Source: 20CM-4-69-16 sp035637455
Lineage (GTDB): Bacteria; Gemmatimonadota; Gemmatimonadetes; Gemmatimonadales; GWC2-71-9
Direction of reading: 5' to 3'
Length of the DNA: 64,000 nucleotides
Assembly (NCBI GenBank): GCA_035637455.1
Contig: DASPXE010000132.1
Span: forward strand, 11,264-75,263
The notes under the pieces: model-generated
The model's input: the letters and a program-made list of their open reading frames with translations, nothing else
What the model was told of the DNA's origin: nothing
Database searches by the model: none
In this document: in pieces, positions 40,920 to 48,413 of the stretch
Numbering within the stretch: the first letter of the stretch is position 1
Layout of the letters: the number at the start of each line of letters is the position of its first letter
Position numbers and translations under genes: made by a program

Positions 40920-41378
40920 ATGCAGTTCGGCCACCTGGGCATCGCCCTGGCGATCGCCTCGATCGATCCGCGGCCAGAGACCTTCGCTGTGGTCACCGCC
41001 GCGCAGTTCCTCCCCAACGCGGACTCGCTCCTGATCCGGGCCGGGTGGGCTCGTCCGGAGTTCCACGGCACCTGGAGTCACAGCCTGCCGTTCTGCGCAG
41101 CGGTCGGCGTGCTGGCCGCCGTCGTGTTCGGTCCGTGGCTCGGCGTGCTCGCGCTCGCGAGCATCGTCCTGCACATCGTGGCCGATCTGCCGACCGATAC
41201 CGGCATCCCGCTCCTGCTGCCGTTCAGCGAGCGCCGCTTTTCCATCGACCTCTGGAAGAACACCGGCTACTGGGGCCGCTCGATGTATGCGGGCTACTAC
41301 CGGCAGCCGTGGGCATGGATCCTCGAAGGCGCGGTGTTCGCGGTCGTGGTGTGGCGCTACGCGGAACTGCTTGCGTGA
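40920..41378 (+). CDS. YdjM/DUF457-type membrane protein (putative metal-dependent hydrolase)
   Basis: 152 residues; GGGAGA lies just before the ATG. About four membrane segments. Conserved polar residues typical of the YdjM-like membrane-bound hydrolase family are FGHLGIALA near the N-terminus, FHGTWSHSLPF, HIVADLPTDTGIP and LLPFSERRFS, which would place a His/Asp metal site at the membrane surface. Enzymatic function of the family is not proven. The stop overlaps the next GTG. A second protein of similar type lies at 50435-50884 near the other end of the plus-strand lipid cluster. Confidence 0.7.
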   Translation: MQFGHLGIALAIASIDPRPETFAVVTAAQFLPNADSLLIRAGWARPEFHGTWSHSLPFCAAVGVLAAVVFGPWLGVLALASIVLHIVADLPTDTGIPLLLPFSERRFSIDLWKNTGYWGRSMYAGYYRQPWAWILEGAVFAVVVWRYAELLA

Positions 41379-41884
41379 AGCTCATGGTCTTCTTTCTGCT
41401 CGCGCTGTTCGTGCACGGCCCGCTCTCGCCGCTGCTGCCGACCGCGTTCGAAGCGACCCTCCTCTACTACGCCCGCTTCTACCCAGCGTGGGTGCTGGCG
41501 CTCGTCGGGACGGCGGCCGCGTCGCTTGCCGAGGCGCTCAACTACCGGCTGGTGGATTGGGCGGCCGAGCTGCCGAAGCTTTCGGCGTTGAAGGCCGGGA
41601 AGGCCGTGCGGTGGAGTATCGACGCCTTCTCGCGCGCGCCCTTTTGGACGACGGCGATCGTGATTTTCTCGCCGATCCCGGACTCCGCCGTCAGGATTCT
41701 CGCGCCGCTCTCGCGCTACCCACTCTCCAAGTTCCTCGCAGCCGTTGCGTTCGGACGCTTCCCGCGCCTGCTGTTGATCGCGGGATTCGGGGTGTTGGTG
41801 CATATGTCGACTTGGCTCCTGCTCGTCGGCACCGTCGCGCTCGTCGGGCTCACCGTCGCGCGCCGTCTGTTTGCCACGGAGTGA
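41375..41884 (+). CDS. Small polytopic membrane protein, VTT/DedA-like
   Basis: 169 residues from GTG 41375, which shares bases with the upstream TGA (an ATG at 41384 is the alternative). Hydrophobic segments: FFLLALFVHGPLSPLLPT, PAWVLALVGTAAASLAEALN, FWTTAIVIFSPIPDSAVRIL and a C-terminal pair. The FSPIPDSAVRILAPLSRYPLSKFLAA stretch (two parts: FSPIPDSAVRILAP and YPLSKFLAA) resembles the core of SNARE-associated/DedA-type proteins, some of which move lipids between leaflets. Assignment is tentative. Confidence 0.6.
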   Translation: MKLMVFFLLALFVHGPLSPLLPTAFEATLLYYARFYPAWVLALVGTAAASLAEALNYRLVDWAAELPKLSALKAGKAVRWSIDAFSRAPFWTTAIVIFSPIPDSAVRILAPLSRYPLSKFLAAVAFGRFPRLLLIAGFGVLVHMSTWLLLVGTVALVGLTVARRLFATE

Positions 41885-41887
41885 GCG

Positions 41888-42784
41888 ATGTGGCTCCTCG
41901 CCGTGCTGCTGCTCGCGGACACGTCGCGCGCATTCTCAATCGCCCTCGCGCCTGCCGAGTCGGTATCGGTCACGGTCGGCGGAGCGGGCGACCCCGTCGT
42001 GCTCATTCCGGGGTTGTTCGGATCGGCGTTCGGCTACCGCAGCGTGCTGCCGAGGCTCGTCGACGCGGGGTACCGCACGATTGTGATCGAGCCGCTCGGC
42101 ATCGGCACCTCGGCCCGGCCCGAGCACGCGGACTATTCGCTCACCGCGCAGGCGGATCGCGTGGCTGCCGCGCTCGACCGTCTGGGCGTGGGCGACGCGA
42201 TCGTGGTTGCGCATTCGGTCGGCGCAGCGATCGCGTACCGGCTCGCGTATCGGCGGCCCGATCTGGTTCGGGGCATTGTGTCGCTCGACGGTGGCCCTGC
42301 CGAGGCCGCTACGACCCGCGGCTTCCGTCGGGCGATCCAGCTCGCGCCGTGGATCAAGCTGTTCGGCGGCGAGCGATTGGTCCGAGCCAAGGTCCGGCGC
42401 GGCCTGATCGCCGCATCGGGCGATACGACGTGGGTGACCGATCAGGTCGTCGACGGCTACACGGCCGGGGCCGCGCGCGATCTCGATGGGACGCTCAAGG
42501 CCTATCTGGCGATGGCCCAGGCGCGCGAGGGCGAGCGGCTCGCGCCGCACCTCGGGGAGATCCGCTGCCCGGTGCGCCTCGTTGTGGGCACCCTAGGGCG
42601 CGGGTCCGGCGTGAGCCCGGCGGAGGTGGCCACGCTCGCCCGTCTGCTCCGCTCGTTCGCCGTGGACACCGTGCCCGGCGCGGGCCACTTCATCTATGAG
42701 GAGCAACCGGCCGCGGTGGTGGCGGCCGTGCAGCGGCTCCACTCGGGCGACGCCGCCCTGCTCGCTCGCCCCGCGGCTCCCTGA
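41888..42784 (+). CDS. Alpha/beta hydrolase with signal peptide
   Basis: 298 residues. N-terminal hydrophobic segment (WLLAVLLLADTSRAF) suggests export or anchoring. Alpha/beta-hydrolase landmarks: VVLIPGLFGSAFGY (oxyanion region), nucleophile Ser110 in VAHSVGAA, and the catalytic His in GAGHFIYEE near residue 263. The nucleophile elbow starts with Ala instead of Gly. Substrate is unknown; the lipid-gene context suggests an esterase or acyltransferase role, but that is only inference. Four bp after the preceding stop. Confidence 0.82.
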   Translation: MWLLAVLLLADTSRAFSIALAPAESVSVTVGGAGDPVVLIPGLFGSAFGYRSVLPRLVDAGYRTIVIEPLGIGTSARPEHADYSLTAQADRVAAALDRLGVGDAIVVAHSVGAAIAYRLAYRRPDLVRGIVSLDGGPAEAATTRGFRRAIQLAPWIKLFGGERLVRAKVRRGLIAASGDTTWVTDQVVDGYTAGAARDLDGTLKAYLAMAQAREGERLAPHLGEIRCPVRLVVGTLGRGSGVSPAEVATLARLLRSFAVDTVPGAGHFIYEEQPAAVVAAVQRLHSGDAALLARPAAP

Positions 42785-42804
42785 GCGGGCCGGAGGAGGG
42801 TCCG

Positions 42805-42834
42805 TTGCCCCAGGTCGGCGGCCGCTATTACAAT
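42805..42834 (+). promoter_or_regulatory. Sigma70-type promoter giving a leaderless PHM-like gene mRNA
   Basis: TTGCCC (42805-42810), an 18-bp spacer and TACAAT (42829-42834, 5/6 to consensus) end 8 bp before ATG 42843. No purine-rich ribosome site lies upstream of this ATG, so a leaderless transcript is likely. The same -35 core and geometry occur before the SARP-like gene at 38966. Confidence 0.5.
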
Positions 42835-42842
42835 TCCCCGCC

Positions 42843-43949
42843 ATGATGCGTCATCGCTCACTGCCGCTCGCGCTGCTCCTCGCGCTCAATCCCGGGGACG
42901 GGCGCCATTCCGGGCCGCCGAGCGACGCCGCCGGCGCTCGGATTTTCACCGACCTGGGGCGCGGCGCACTCGTGATCGACCTCGCGCCGCTCGACCTGCC
43001 CGCCCACACGCCGCACCACCAGCTCGCGCAGCCGCCCGTCGCGACGCTCGAGATTCCGGCCGACGGCTCCATCCACGGCTTTCGCGTCGGGGTGGTGGAC
43101 AGCGCCGGTCGCGAGCTCCCCGACGAGCTGATCCATCATTTCAATTTGATCGACCCGGACCACCGCGAGCTGTTTCTCCCGATCTCGCGCCGCCTGCTCG
43201 CGGCCGGGCGCGAGACGGGCCCAGTCCGGCTGCCAGGGCTCCTCTTCGGGTTGCCGCTCAAACGGGGCGAGCACGTCGTCGCGAGCGCGATGGTCGAGAA
43301 CTTGACGACCGCGACCTACCACGAGGCGCGGGTGCGGCTCGTGATGGACTTCACGCCTACCGGGCGGCCGTGGCCGCTGTTCCGGGCGTCCCCGTGGCAG
43401 ATGGATGTCGCCTTCCCGGTGGGAGACAAGTCCTTCACCCTCCCGCCGGGCCGCTCGTCGCGCGCGTACGAGGGGCATCCGGCGGTCCCGGGGAAGGTCG
43501 TCGGCCTAGGCGGCCACATGCACGACTACGGACGCCTGATCGAGTTCGTCGATGCCACGACGGGCGAGGTGATCTACCATGCGGCGCCGGTCGGCGACGC
43601 GGCGGGCCACATCGCGTCCGTCCCAGTGAGTCGGCTGTACGGTTGGAGTGGGCTCGGCGTCCATATCGCTCCGGACCACACGTACCGGGTGAGCGTCTAC
43701 TACGACAATCCAACCGATCAATCGATTCCAGACGGCGGGATGGGGGTCGTGGGTGGCCTGTTTGTGCCCGACCGCGGCGTCGAGTGGCCGGCGGCGGATC
43801 GGACCGACTCGCTCTATCAGCAGGACTACCGGCACTACATGCGCCTCGGTGGAGGGCACGAGATGCCGATGCGCATGCCGATGCCGCTGGGCGTGGGCGC
43901 GCACCAGCACGGCGCAGCGCACGCGCACCGCGAGAAACCCACCCCCTGA
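42843..43949 (+). CDS. PHM-like copper-binding protein with Met/His-rich tail
   Basis: 368 residues. A short signal (PLALLLALNPG) is followed by ~325 residues with landmarks of the copper type II ascorbate-dependent monooxygenase (PHM/DBM) fold: the His pair H98-H99 in ELIHHFNLID, and the HxH motif H225/H227 in GLGGHMHDYG, matching the CuH and CuM sites. The C-terminal ~35 residues are Met- and His-rich (HEMPMRMPMP, then AHQHGAAHAH), a copper-binding type of tail. Monooxygenase activity is possible but unproven; a copper chaperone is an alternative. It opens the plus-strand operon; the next gene starts inside its stop codon. Confidence 0.68.
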   Translation: MMRHRSLPLALLLALNPGDGRHSGPPSDAAGARIFTDLGRGALVIDLAPLDLPAHTPHHQLAQPPVATLEIPADGSIHGFRVGVVDSAGRELPDELIHHFNLIDPDHRELFLPISRRLLAAGRETGPVRLPGLLFGLPLKRGEHVVASAMVENLTTATYHEARVRLVMDFTPTGRPWPLFRASPWQMDVAFPVGDKSFTLPPGRSSRAYEGHPAVPGKVVGLGGHMHDYGRLIEFVDATTGEVIYHAAPVGDAAGHIASVPVSRLYGWSGLGVHIAPDHTYRVSVYYDNPTDQSIPDGGMGVVGGLFVPDRGVEWPAADRTDSLYQQDYRHYMRLGGGHEMPMRMPMPLGVGAHQHGAAHAHREKPTP

Positions 43950-44626
43950 CCCCCGAGGTCGTTCTCTTCGACTTCGGCGGGACGCTCGATGCCGACGGGG
44001 TGCACTGGAGCCCGCGCTTCCACGCGGCGTACCGGGCGGCGGGTGGCGCGCTGGACTATGCGGCGTTCGAGCTGCTGTACCAGCGGTCCGATCAGGCGCT
44101 GGCGCAGGCGCCGGGGATCCGCGGCTTCGGCTTCCGACAGATGGTCGAGACGCAGGTGCGCCTGCTCTTCGAGCTGGTCCCCGATCGCGACGCCGTGCAC
44201 GCCGGGCGGATGGCGGACGCGTTCGACAGTCAGGCGCGCGCGGCGGTGGAACGCAATCGGCCGGTGCTCGAGCGTGTCGCGCGTCGCTACCCGCTCGGCA
44301 TCGTCTCGAATTTCACCGGGAACTTGGCGGTGTGCTTGGAGGAGCTGGGCCTCGCGCGGTTGTTCGCGGCCGTCAGCGACTCCGGGGTGCTGGGCGTGGC
44401 GAAGCCCGATCCCCGGATCTTCCGCGAGACGCTGGCCGCGTTGGGGGGGGCGCCGGCGGAGCGCGCCTGGATGGTGGGCGACAACTTCGAGGTGGACATC
44501 ACCGCGGCCGCCGGGCTCGGCATGAGCACGTGCTGGCTTGCCCCGCCGGACCGGGCGCAACCGGCGGGGCCCGGCCCCACGGCGCGCATCACGCGCCTCC
44601 CCGAGATCGAAAGGATCCTCGCCTAG
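43946..44626 (+). CDS. HAD-superfamily hydrolase, apparent CTG start
   Basis: 226 residues. All HAD motifs are present: I VVLFDFGGTLD, II GIVSNFTGN, III with Lys in VAKPDPRIF, IV VGDNFEVDI. Motif I is DFGGT, so the second Asp of DxD is replaced by Gly, as in a subset of HAD proteins. No ATG, GTG or TTG lies near the domain start; the only suitable codon is CTG 43946, which overlaps the upstream TGA (CTGA) and puts the domain at residue 5. Translation is probably coupled to the gene before it. Likely a small-molecule phosphatase, perhaps for a head-group precursor. Confidence 0.82.
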   Translation: MTPEVVLFDFGGTLDADGVHWSPRFHAAYRAAGGALDYAAFELLYQRSDQALAQAPGIRGFGFRQMVETQVRLLFELVPDRDAVHAGRMADAFDSQARAAVERNRPVLERVARRYPLGIVSNFTGNLAVCLEELGLARLFAAVSDSGVLGVAKPDPRIFRETLAALGGAPAERAWMVGDNFEVDITAAAGLGMSTCWLAPPDRAQPAGPGPTARITRLPEIERILA

Positions 44627-44627
44627 G

Positions 44628-45338
44628 GTGCACGGCCTGATTCTCGCCGGTGGGGAAGGCTCGCGGCTCGCGACGACTGGGATTGCGATCCCCAAGCCCC
44701 TGGTGGAGGTAGCGGGCAAGCCGCAGATCCTGCGCCTGCTCGAGACCTTCGAGGCCCTCGGGTGCACCAGTCTCACCTGTGCGGTGCGAGCAGATTTCCC
44801 GGCCGTGCGGCGCCTGCTTGACGGAACGCGGTTTGCGCGGCCCCTTACAGTGATCGAGTGCCGCACACCCTCGTCGCTCCACACGCTGGTCGAGGGGCTG
44901 CGCGCCGTGCCGCCCGGCCCCGTCTTTTGCGCCATGGTCGACACGGTGATGCGACGGGAGGACTGGGAGGCGGTCTATCGGGGGACGGAGCGGCAGTTGG
45001 CGGAGGGCGCCGACATGGCGCTCGCTGTGACGCCGTACGTTGATGATGAGTCTCCTGTGTACGTGAGACGGGGAGAGGGCGGCTTCGTCCTGACCGTGAG
45101 CGACGACCCGATCCACCCGCACTGCGTCACAGGCGGCGTGTACGGCCTGAGCGCCGGCGTCCGCCGCGCGGCCGCCGACGCTGTCGGCGGCGGCGTGCAC
45201 AAGATGCGCCGGTTCCTCAAGGCGGTGGTGGCGGAAGGAGGGCGGTTGGGGACGGTGGAGGTACCGCGCATCATCGATATCGATCGTCCATCAGATCTGC
45301 AAACTGCCAACGCGTGGCTGGCCGCGCGCGAGGCCTGA
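44628..45338 (+). CDS. Sugar- or polyol-phosphate nucleotidyltransferase
   Basis: 236 residues from GTG 44628, 1 bp after the HAD stop. The N-terminal LILAGGEGSRL loop is the nucleotide-binding signature of NTP-transferases, followed by IPKPLVEVAGKP (lysine contacting the sugar phosphate) and a metal Asp candidate in FCAMVDTVM. The size and style fit single-domain enzymes such as inositol-1-phosphate or glycerol-phosphate cytidylyltransferase-like members. Together with two CDP-alcohol phosphotransferases in the same operon, it probably makes the CDP-linked donor for a lipid head group. Substrate is inferred, not shown. Confidence 0.8.
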   Translation: MHGLILAGGEGSRLATTGIAIPKPLVEVAGKPQILRLLETFEALGCTSLTCAVRADFPAVRRLLDGTRFARPLTVIECRTPSSLHTLVEGLRAVPPGPVFCAMVDTVMRREDWEAVYRGTERQLAEGADMALAVTPYVDDESPVYVRRGEGGFVLTVSDDPIHPHCVTGGVYGLSAGVRRAAADAVGGGVHKMRRFLKAVVAEGGRLGTVEVPRIIDIDRPSDLQTANAWLAAREA

Positions 45339-45365
45339 GTCCGGACCCCGGGGAGCGAGACCGCC

Positions 45366-46208
45366 TTGGCGCAACTGGTCGCGATTTACCGTAGCCCGTC
45401 GTATTCGCCCATGCAGCATCGCGTGAACGATACCGCCGTGCTGGATGCGACCGTCACCGCGCTCGAGACGAAGGGGTGGGACGCCGTCAAGACCAGCGAG
45501 CGCGAAGTCGAGCAGGGGCGGCTCCCGGTGGCGGAGCTGTACCTGAACATGTGTCAGGGGTCGCTCGCGGCCGAGCAGCTCATGCCGCTGGAGTGCGATG
45601 GCGCCGTCGTCGTGAACCGGCCGTCGAGCGCGCTCAACTGCCACCGCCACCGCCTGGTAAAGCGGCTCGGCGAGAGCTCGCTGGCGTTTCCCCGTACCCT
45701 CATCCTCGCCAGCTCCGCGGCGTTGCCGCTGGAGCAGCTCGATGCTCTGTGTCCCGATCATCATGACGTGTGGATCAAGCGAGGGGACGTCCACGCCGAG
45801 CGGCCGGAGGACGTGATCGCCACGCCGCGCGAGCGGGTCGCGGCAGCGCTGCGGGCGTTCACGGCCCGCGGCATCCCCTGGGTCGCGCTGCAAGAGCACG
45901 TGCCCGGTCCGATCGTGAAGTTCTACGGTGTGACGGACGGGTGGTTCTTCCGCTGGTACGGCTCGGATGCCGGATTCGCCGGCGAGCGGCCGCGGGTGCA
46001 CGAAAGCCGGCTCAAGGCGCTGGCGTTCGAGGCGGCGGCGCTCCTCGGGCTTGAGGTGTTCGGGGGCGACGTGGCGTTTCCCGAGCCCGATCGCCCCGTG
46101 CTCATCGACATCAACGACTGGCCGAGCTTCGCGCCGTTCCGCGACGAGGCGGCGCGGGCCATCGCCGACTACATCACTGGTCGCTTCGCACACCGGAAAC
46201 ACGCGTGA
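45366..46208 (+). CDS. ATP-grasp family ligase
   Basis: 280 residues from TTG 45366, with GGGGAG about 10 bp upstream. ATP-grasp features: a central VWIKRGDVHA strand (Lys), QEHVPGPIVKFYGV, a FFRWYG strand, and a C-terminal metal-binding DVAFPEPDRPVLIDINDWPS (Asp ... D-I-N-D, residues ~245-262). The N-terminal third is a pre-ATP-grasp domain with NRPSSALNCHRHRLVKRL. ATP-grasp enzymes join a carboxylate to an amine or similar nucleophile. Between a nucleotidyltransferase and an aminotransferase, it may attach an amino acid to an amino-group-bearing precursor; this is inference. Overlaps the next gene (GTGA). Confidence 0.78.
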   Translation: MAQLVAIYRSPSYSPMQHRVNDTAVLDATVTALETKGWDAVKTSEREVEQGRLPVAELYLNMCQGSLAAEQLMPLECDGAVVVNRPSSALNCHRHRLVKRLGESSLAFPRTLILASSAALPLEQLDALCPDHHDVWIKRGDVHAERPEDVIATPRERVAAALRAFTARGIPWVALQEHVPGPIVKFYGVTDGWFFRWYGSDAGFAGERPRVHESRLKALAFEAAALLGLEVFGGDVAFPEPDRPVLIDINDWPSFAPFRDEAARAIADYITGRFAHRKHA

Positions 46209-47539
46209 CGCACACCCTGCGCAAGACCCAGATCCCCGGGCCCAGGTCAAAGACGCTGTTCGACCTCGAGGCGCTCTACCTCGCTCCCGGGACGCAGAGC
46301 GTGGCGTTGTTCAGCCGGCTCGCGATCGAGCGCGGCGAGGGCGCCGTGCTGTACGACGTGGACGGCAACAGCTACATCGACCTGCTCGCGGGCGTCGGAG
46401 TAGCGAGTCTCGGGTACGCGCATCCCCGCTACGTGGCGGCGCTGCAGCGCCAGATCGCGCGGATTCACGTCGGCAGCTTTACCACCGAGCACCGCGCGGC
46501 GCTCGTCAAGTTGCTCGCGGAGCTCGCGCCCGGAGACTTGAACCGAACGCAGTTCTATTCGAGCGGGGCCGAAGCCGTCGAGGCGGCGCTGCGGCTCGCG
46601 AAGTCGCGCACCGGGCACACCGAAGTGCTCGGGTTTTGGGGCGGCTTTCACGGCAAGACGGGCGGCGTGCTCCCCGTGCTCGGCGCGAGCTTCAAGCACG
46701 CGCTCGGCCCCCTCATGCCGGGCGCCTATCTCGCGCCGTATGCCGCATGCGCGCGCTGCGCGTTCGACAAGACGTTTCCGTCGTGCCAGTGGCACTGTGT
46801 GGAGTTCCTCAGGAAGAAGGTGGAGCTCGAGACGAGCAAGGACGTGGCCGCGATCATCGTCGAGCCGATCCAGGGGACTGCCGGCAATGTCGTCCCGCCG
46901 CCGGGCTATCTCCAGGCGCTGCGCCGTCTCGCCGACGAGCTCGGTGCGCTGCTGATCTGCGACGAGATGATCACCGGGTTCGGGCGCACCGGAAAGATGT
47001 TCGCCATCGAGCACGAGGGCGTAATCCCCGACGTGATCACCATCGGAAAGGGTTTCGGCGGCGGCTTCCCGATGAGCGGGCTCATCGCGCGCGAGGAGGT
47101 CGCGTTCGCCAAGCCGTTCGCCAATCCGAGCGGCAGCTCGTCGAGCTACGGCGGGAATCCGCTGGCGGCCGCGGCCGCGCGGGTCACGATCGAGACGATC
47201 CTCGAGGAGGACCTGGTCGAGCATTCCCGCCGGCTGGGAGCGAAGATGCTGGCCGAGATGCGGCGCTGGGAGTCGGAGGTGCCGATCGTCTCGGATGTGC
47301 GCGGCCGTGGCCTGCTGATCGGCCTGGACCTAGTGGTGCCGGGCACGCGCACGTTGCTCGACAAGCAGACGACCCGGTGGATCTTCGACACGCTGTTGTC
47401 GCGCGGCGTGCTGGCGATGATCTACAATCCCGAGGTGCGCATTAACCCGCCGCTCGTCATCGAGGAGGACCAAGCGATGGGCGCCCTCGCCACCATGAAG
47501 GACGTGCTCGGTGAAGCCGCGGAACGACTTGTCGGATAA
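46205..47539 (+). CDS. Class III PLP-dependent aminotransferase
   Basis: 444 residues from GTG 46205. Class III motifs: DVDGNSYIDLLAGVGVASLG, FYSSGAEAVEAALRLAK (PLP phosphate), FWGGFHGKTGG, VAAIIVEPIQG, LLICDEMITGFGRTGKMFA (Asp for pyridine N) and the PLP lysine K282 in TIGKGFGGG. A Cys-containing insertion, CARCAFDKTFPSCQWHC, follows the first third and is common in this subgroup. Moves an amino group from an amino acid to a ketone or aldehyde; the Gfo/Idh dehydrogenase three genes on could make that ketone. Overlaps its neighbours at both ends (4 and 29 bp). Confidence 0.88.
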   Translation: MTHTLRKTQIPGPRSKTLFDLEALYLAPGTQSVALFSRLAIERGEGAVLYDVDGNSYIDLLAGVGVASLGYAHPRYVAALQRQIARIHVGSFTTEHRAALVKLLAELAPGDLNRTQFYSSGAEAVEAALRLAKSRTGHTEVLGFWGGFHGKTGGVLPVLGASFKHALGPLMPGAYLAPYAACARCAFDKTFPSCQWHCVEFLRKKVELETSKDVAAIIVEPIQGTAGNVVPPPGYLQALRRLADELGALLICDEMITGFGRTGKMFAIEHEGVIPDVITIGKGFGGGFPMSGLIAREEVAFAKPFANPSGSSSSYGGNPLAAAAARVTIETILEEDLVEHSRRLGAKMLAEMRRWESEVPIVSDVRGRGLLIGLDLVVPGTRTLLDKQTTRWIFDTLLSRGVLAMIYNPEVRINPPLVIEEDQAMGALATMKDVLGEAAERLVG

Positions 47540-48413
47540 GGGCCACGCCGTCGAGGAGTGGCTCGACCTGCGCTTCTTCCGGCCCGTCGGGATCCGGATC
47601 GCCCGGGCGCTCTACCCGACCGGGATCTCACCCGACCAGGTCACGCTGTGGTCGCTGCTCATCGGGCTGGTCGCCGGCCATCTGTTCGTGTACCGGGACC
47701 GCTGGATCGACGTCATCGGGTTCCTGCTGTTCGTCGTGTCGGACGTCTTCGATTCAGCGGACGGCCAGCTCGCCCGGCTGCGGGGCACCTCCACCCGGTT
47801 TGGGCGCGCGCTCGACGGCATCAGCGACAACCTGCGGTTCGTCAATCTGTATTTCCACCTGATGTACCGGCTGGCCCACGCGGGCGTGTGGTGGCCCGGC
47901 GCCGCGTTGCTGGTCGCCTGCGCCGGGCTCGCCCACACCTACCAGAGCGCCGCGGTGGATTTCATTCGGAACGCGTTTCTTCATATCGGCGCGGGGGCCG
48001 CCGGCGAGCTCGACCTCCCCGAGGACCTGGAGCCTCGACCCGGCGGCACGGTGATGGAGCGCTTCGGGGCGCGGGTGTACCGGGACTACGTGGTGCGGCA
48101 GGCGCAGCTGTTTCCGCGCTCGGTCAAGCTGATCCGGCTGCTGCGGCGGGCGGGCGGGCCCGAGACCTTCCGGGTGGAGTACCGCGAGCGCCAGGAAGTG
48201 CTGCTGCCGCTGTGCAGCTGGTTGGGTCAGAATATCCGCTTCGTGCTGCTCGGCGCGGCCGCCGTCGCGGGCCACATCTCGGCGTTCCTCTGGGCCGAGG
48301 CGGTGCCGATGAGCCTGCTCCTGGTGGTGCTGCTCCTGATGCACGAATGGAACGCCGCCTCGCTCGCCGACGCCCTCGAGCACCAGCGCAATGTCTACGC
48401 CCGCATCACCTGA
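47511..48413 (+). CDS. CDP-alcohol phosphatidyltransferase family protein (copy 1)
   Basis: 300 residues, about six membrane helices. The family motif D-G-x2-A-R-x8-G-x3-D-x3-D is intact at residues 84-106 (D81, D84, G85, A88-R89, G98, D102, D106). The protein is larger than simple phosphatidylglycerol-phosphate synthases and has a ~100-residue hydrophilic insertion after the third helix. It should displace CMP from a CDP-linked donor with an alcohol to form a phosphodiester. The start overlaps the aminotransferase by 29 bp. Donor and acceptor are unknown; a second family member is encoded at 50877. Confidence 0.87.
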   Translation: MKPRNDLSDKGHAVEEWLDLRFFRPVGIRIARALYPTGISPDQVTLWSLLIGLVAGHLFVYRDRWIDVIGFLLFVVSDVFDSADGQLARLRGTSTRFGRALDGISDNLRFVNLYFHLMYRLAHAGVWWPGAALLVACAGLAHTYQSAAVDFIRNAFLHIGAGAAGELDLPEDLEPRPGGTVMERFGARVYRDYVVRQAQLFPRSVKLIRLLRRAGGPETFRVEYRERQEVLLPLCSWLGQNIRFVLLGAAAVAGHISAFLWAEAVPMSLLLVVLLLMHEWNAASLADALEHQRNVYARIT

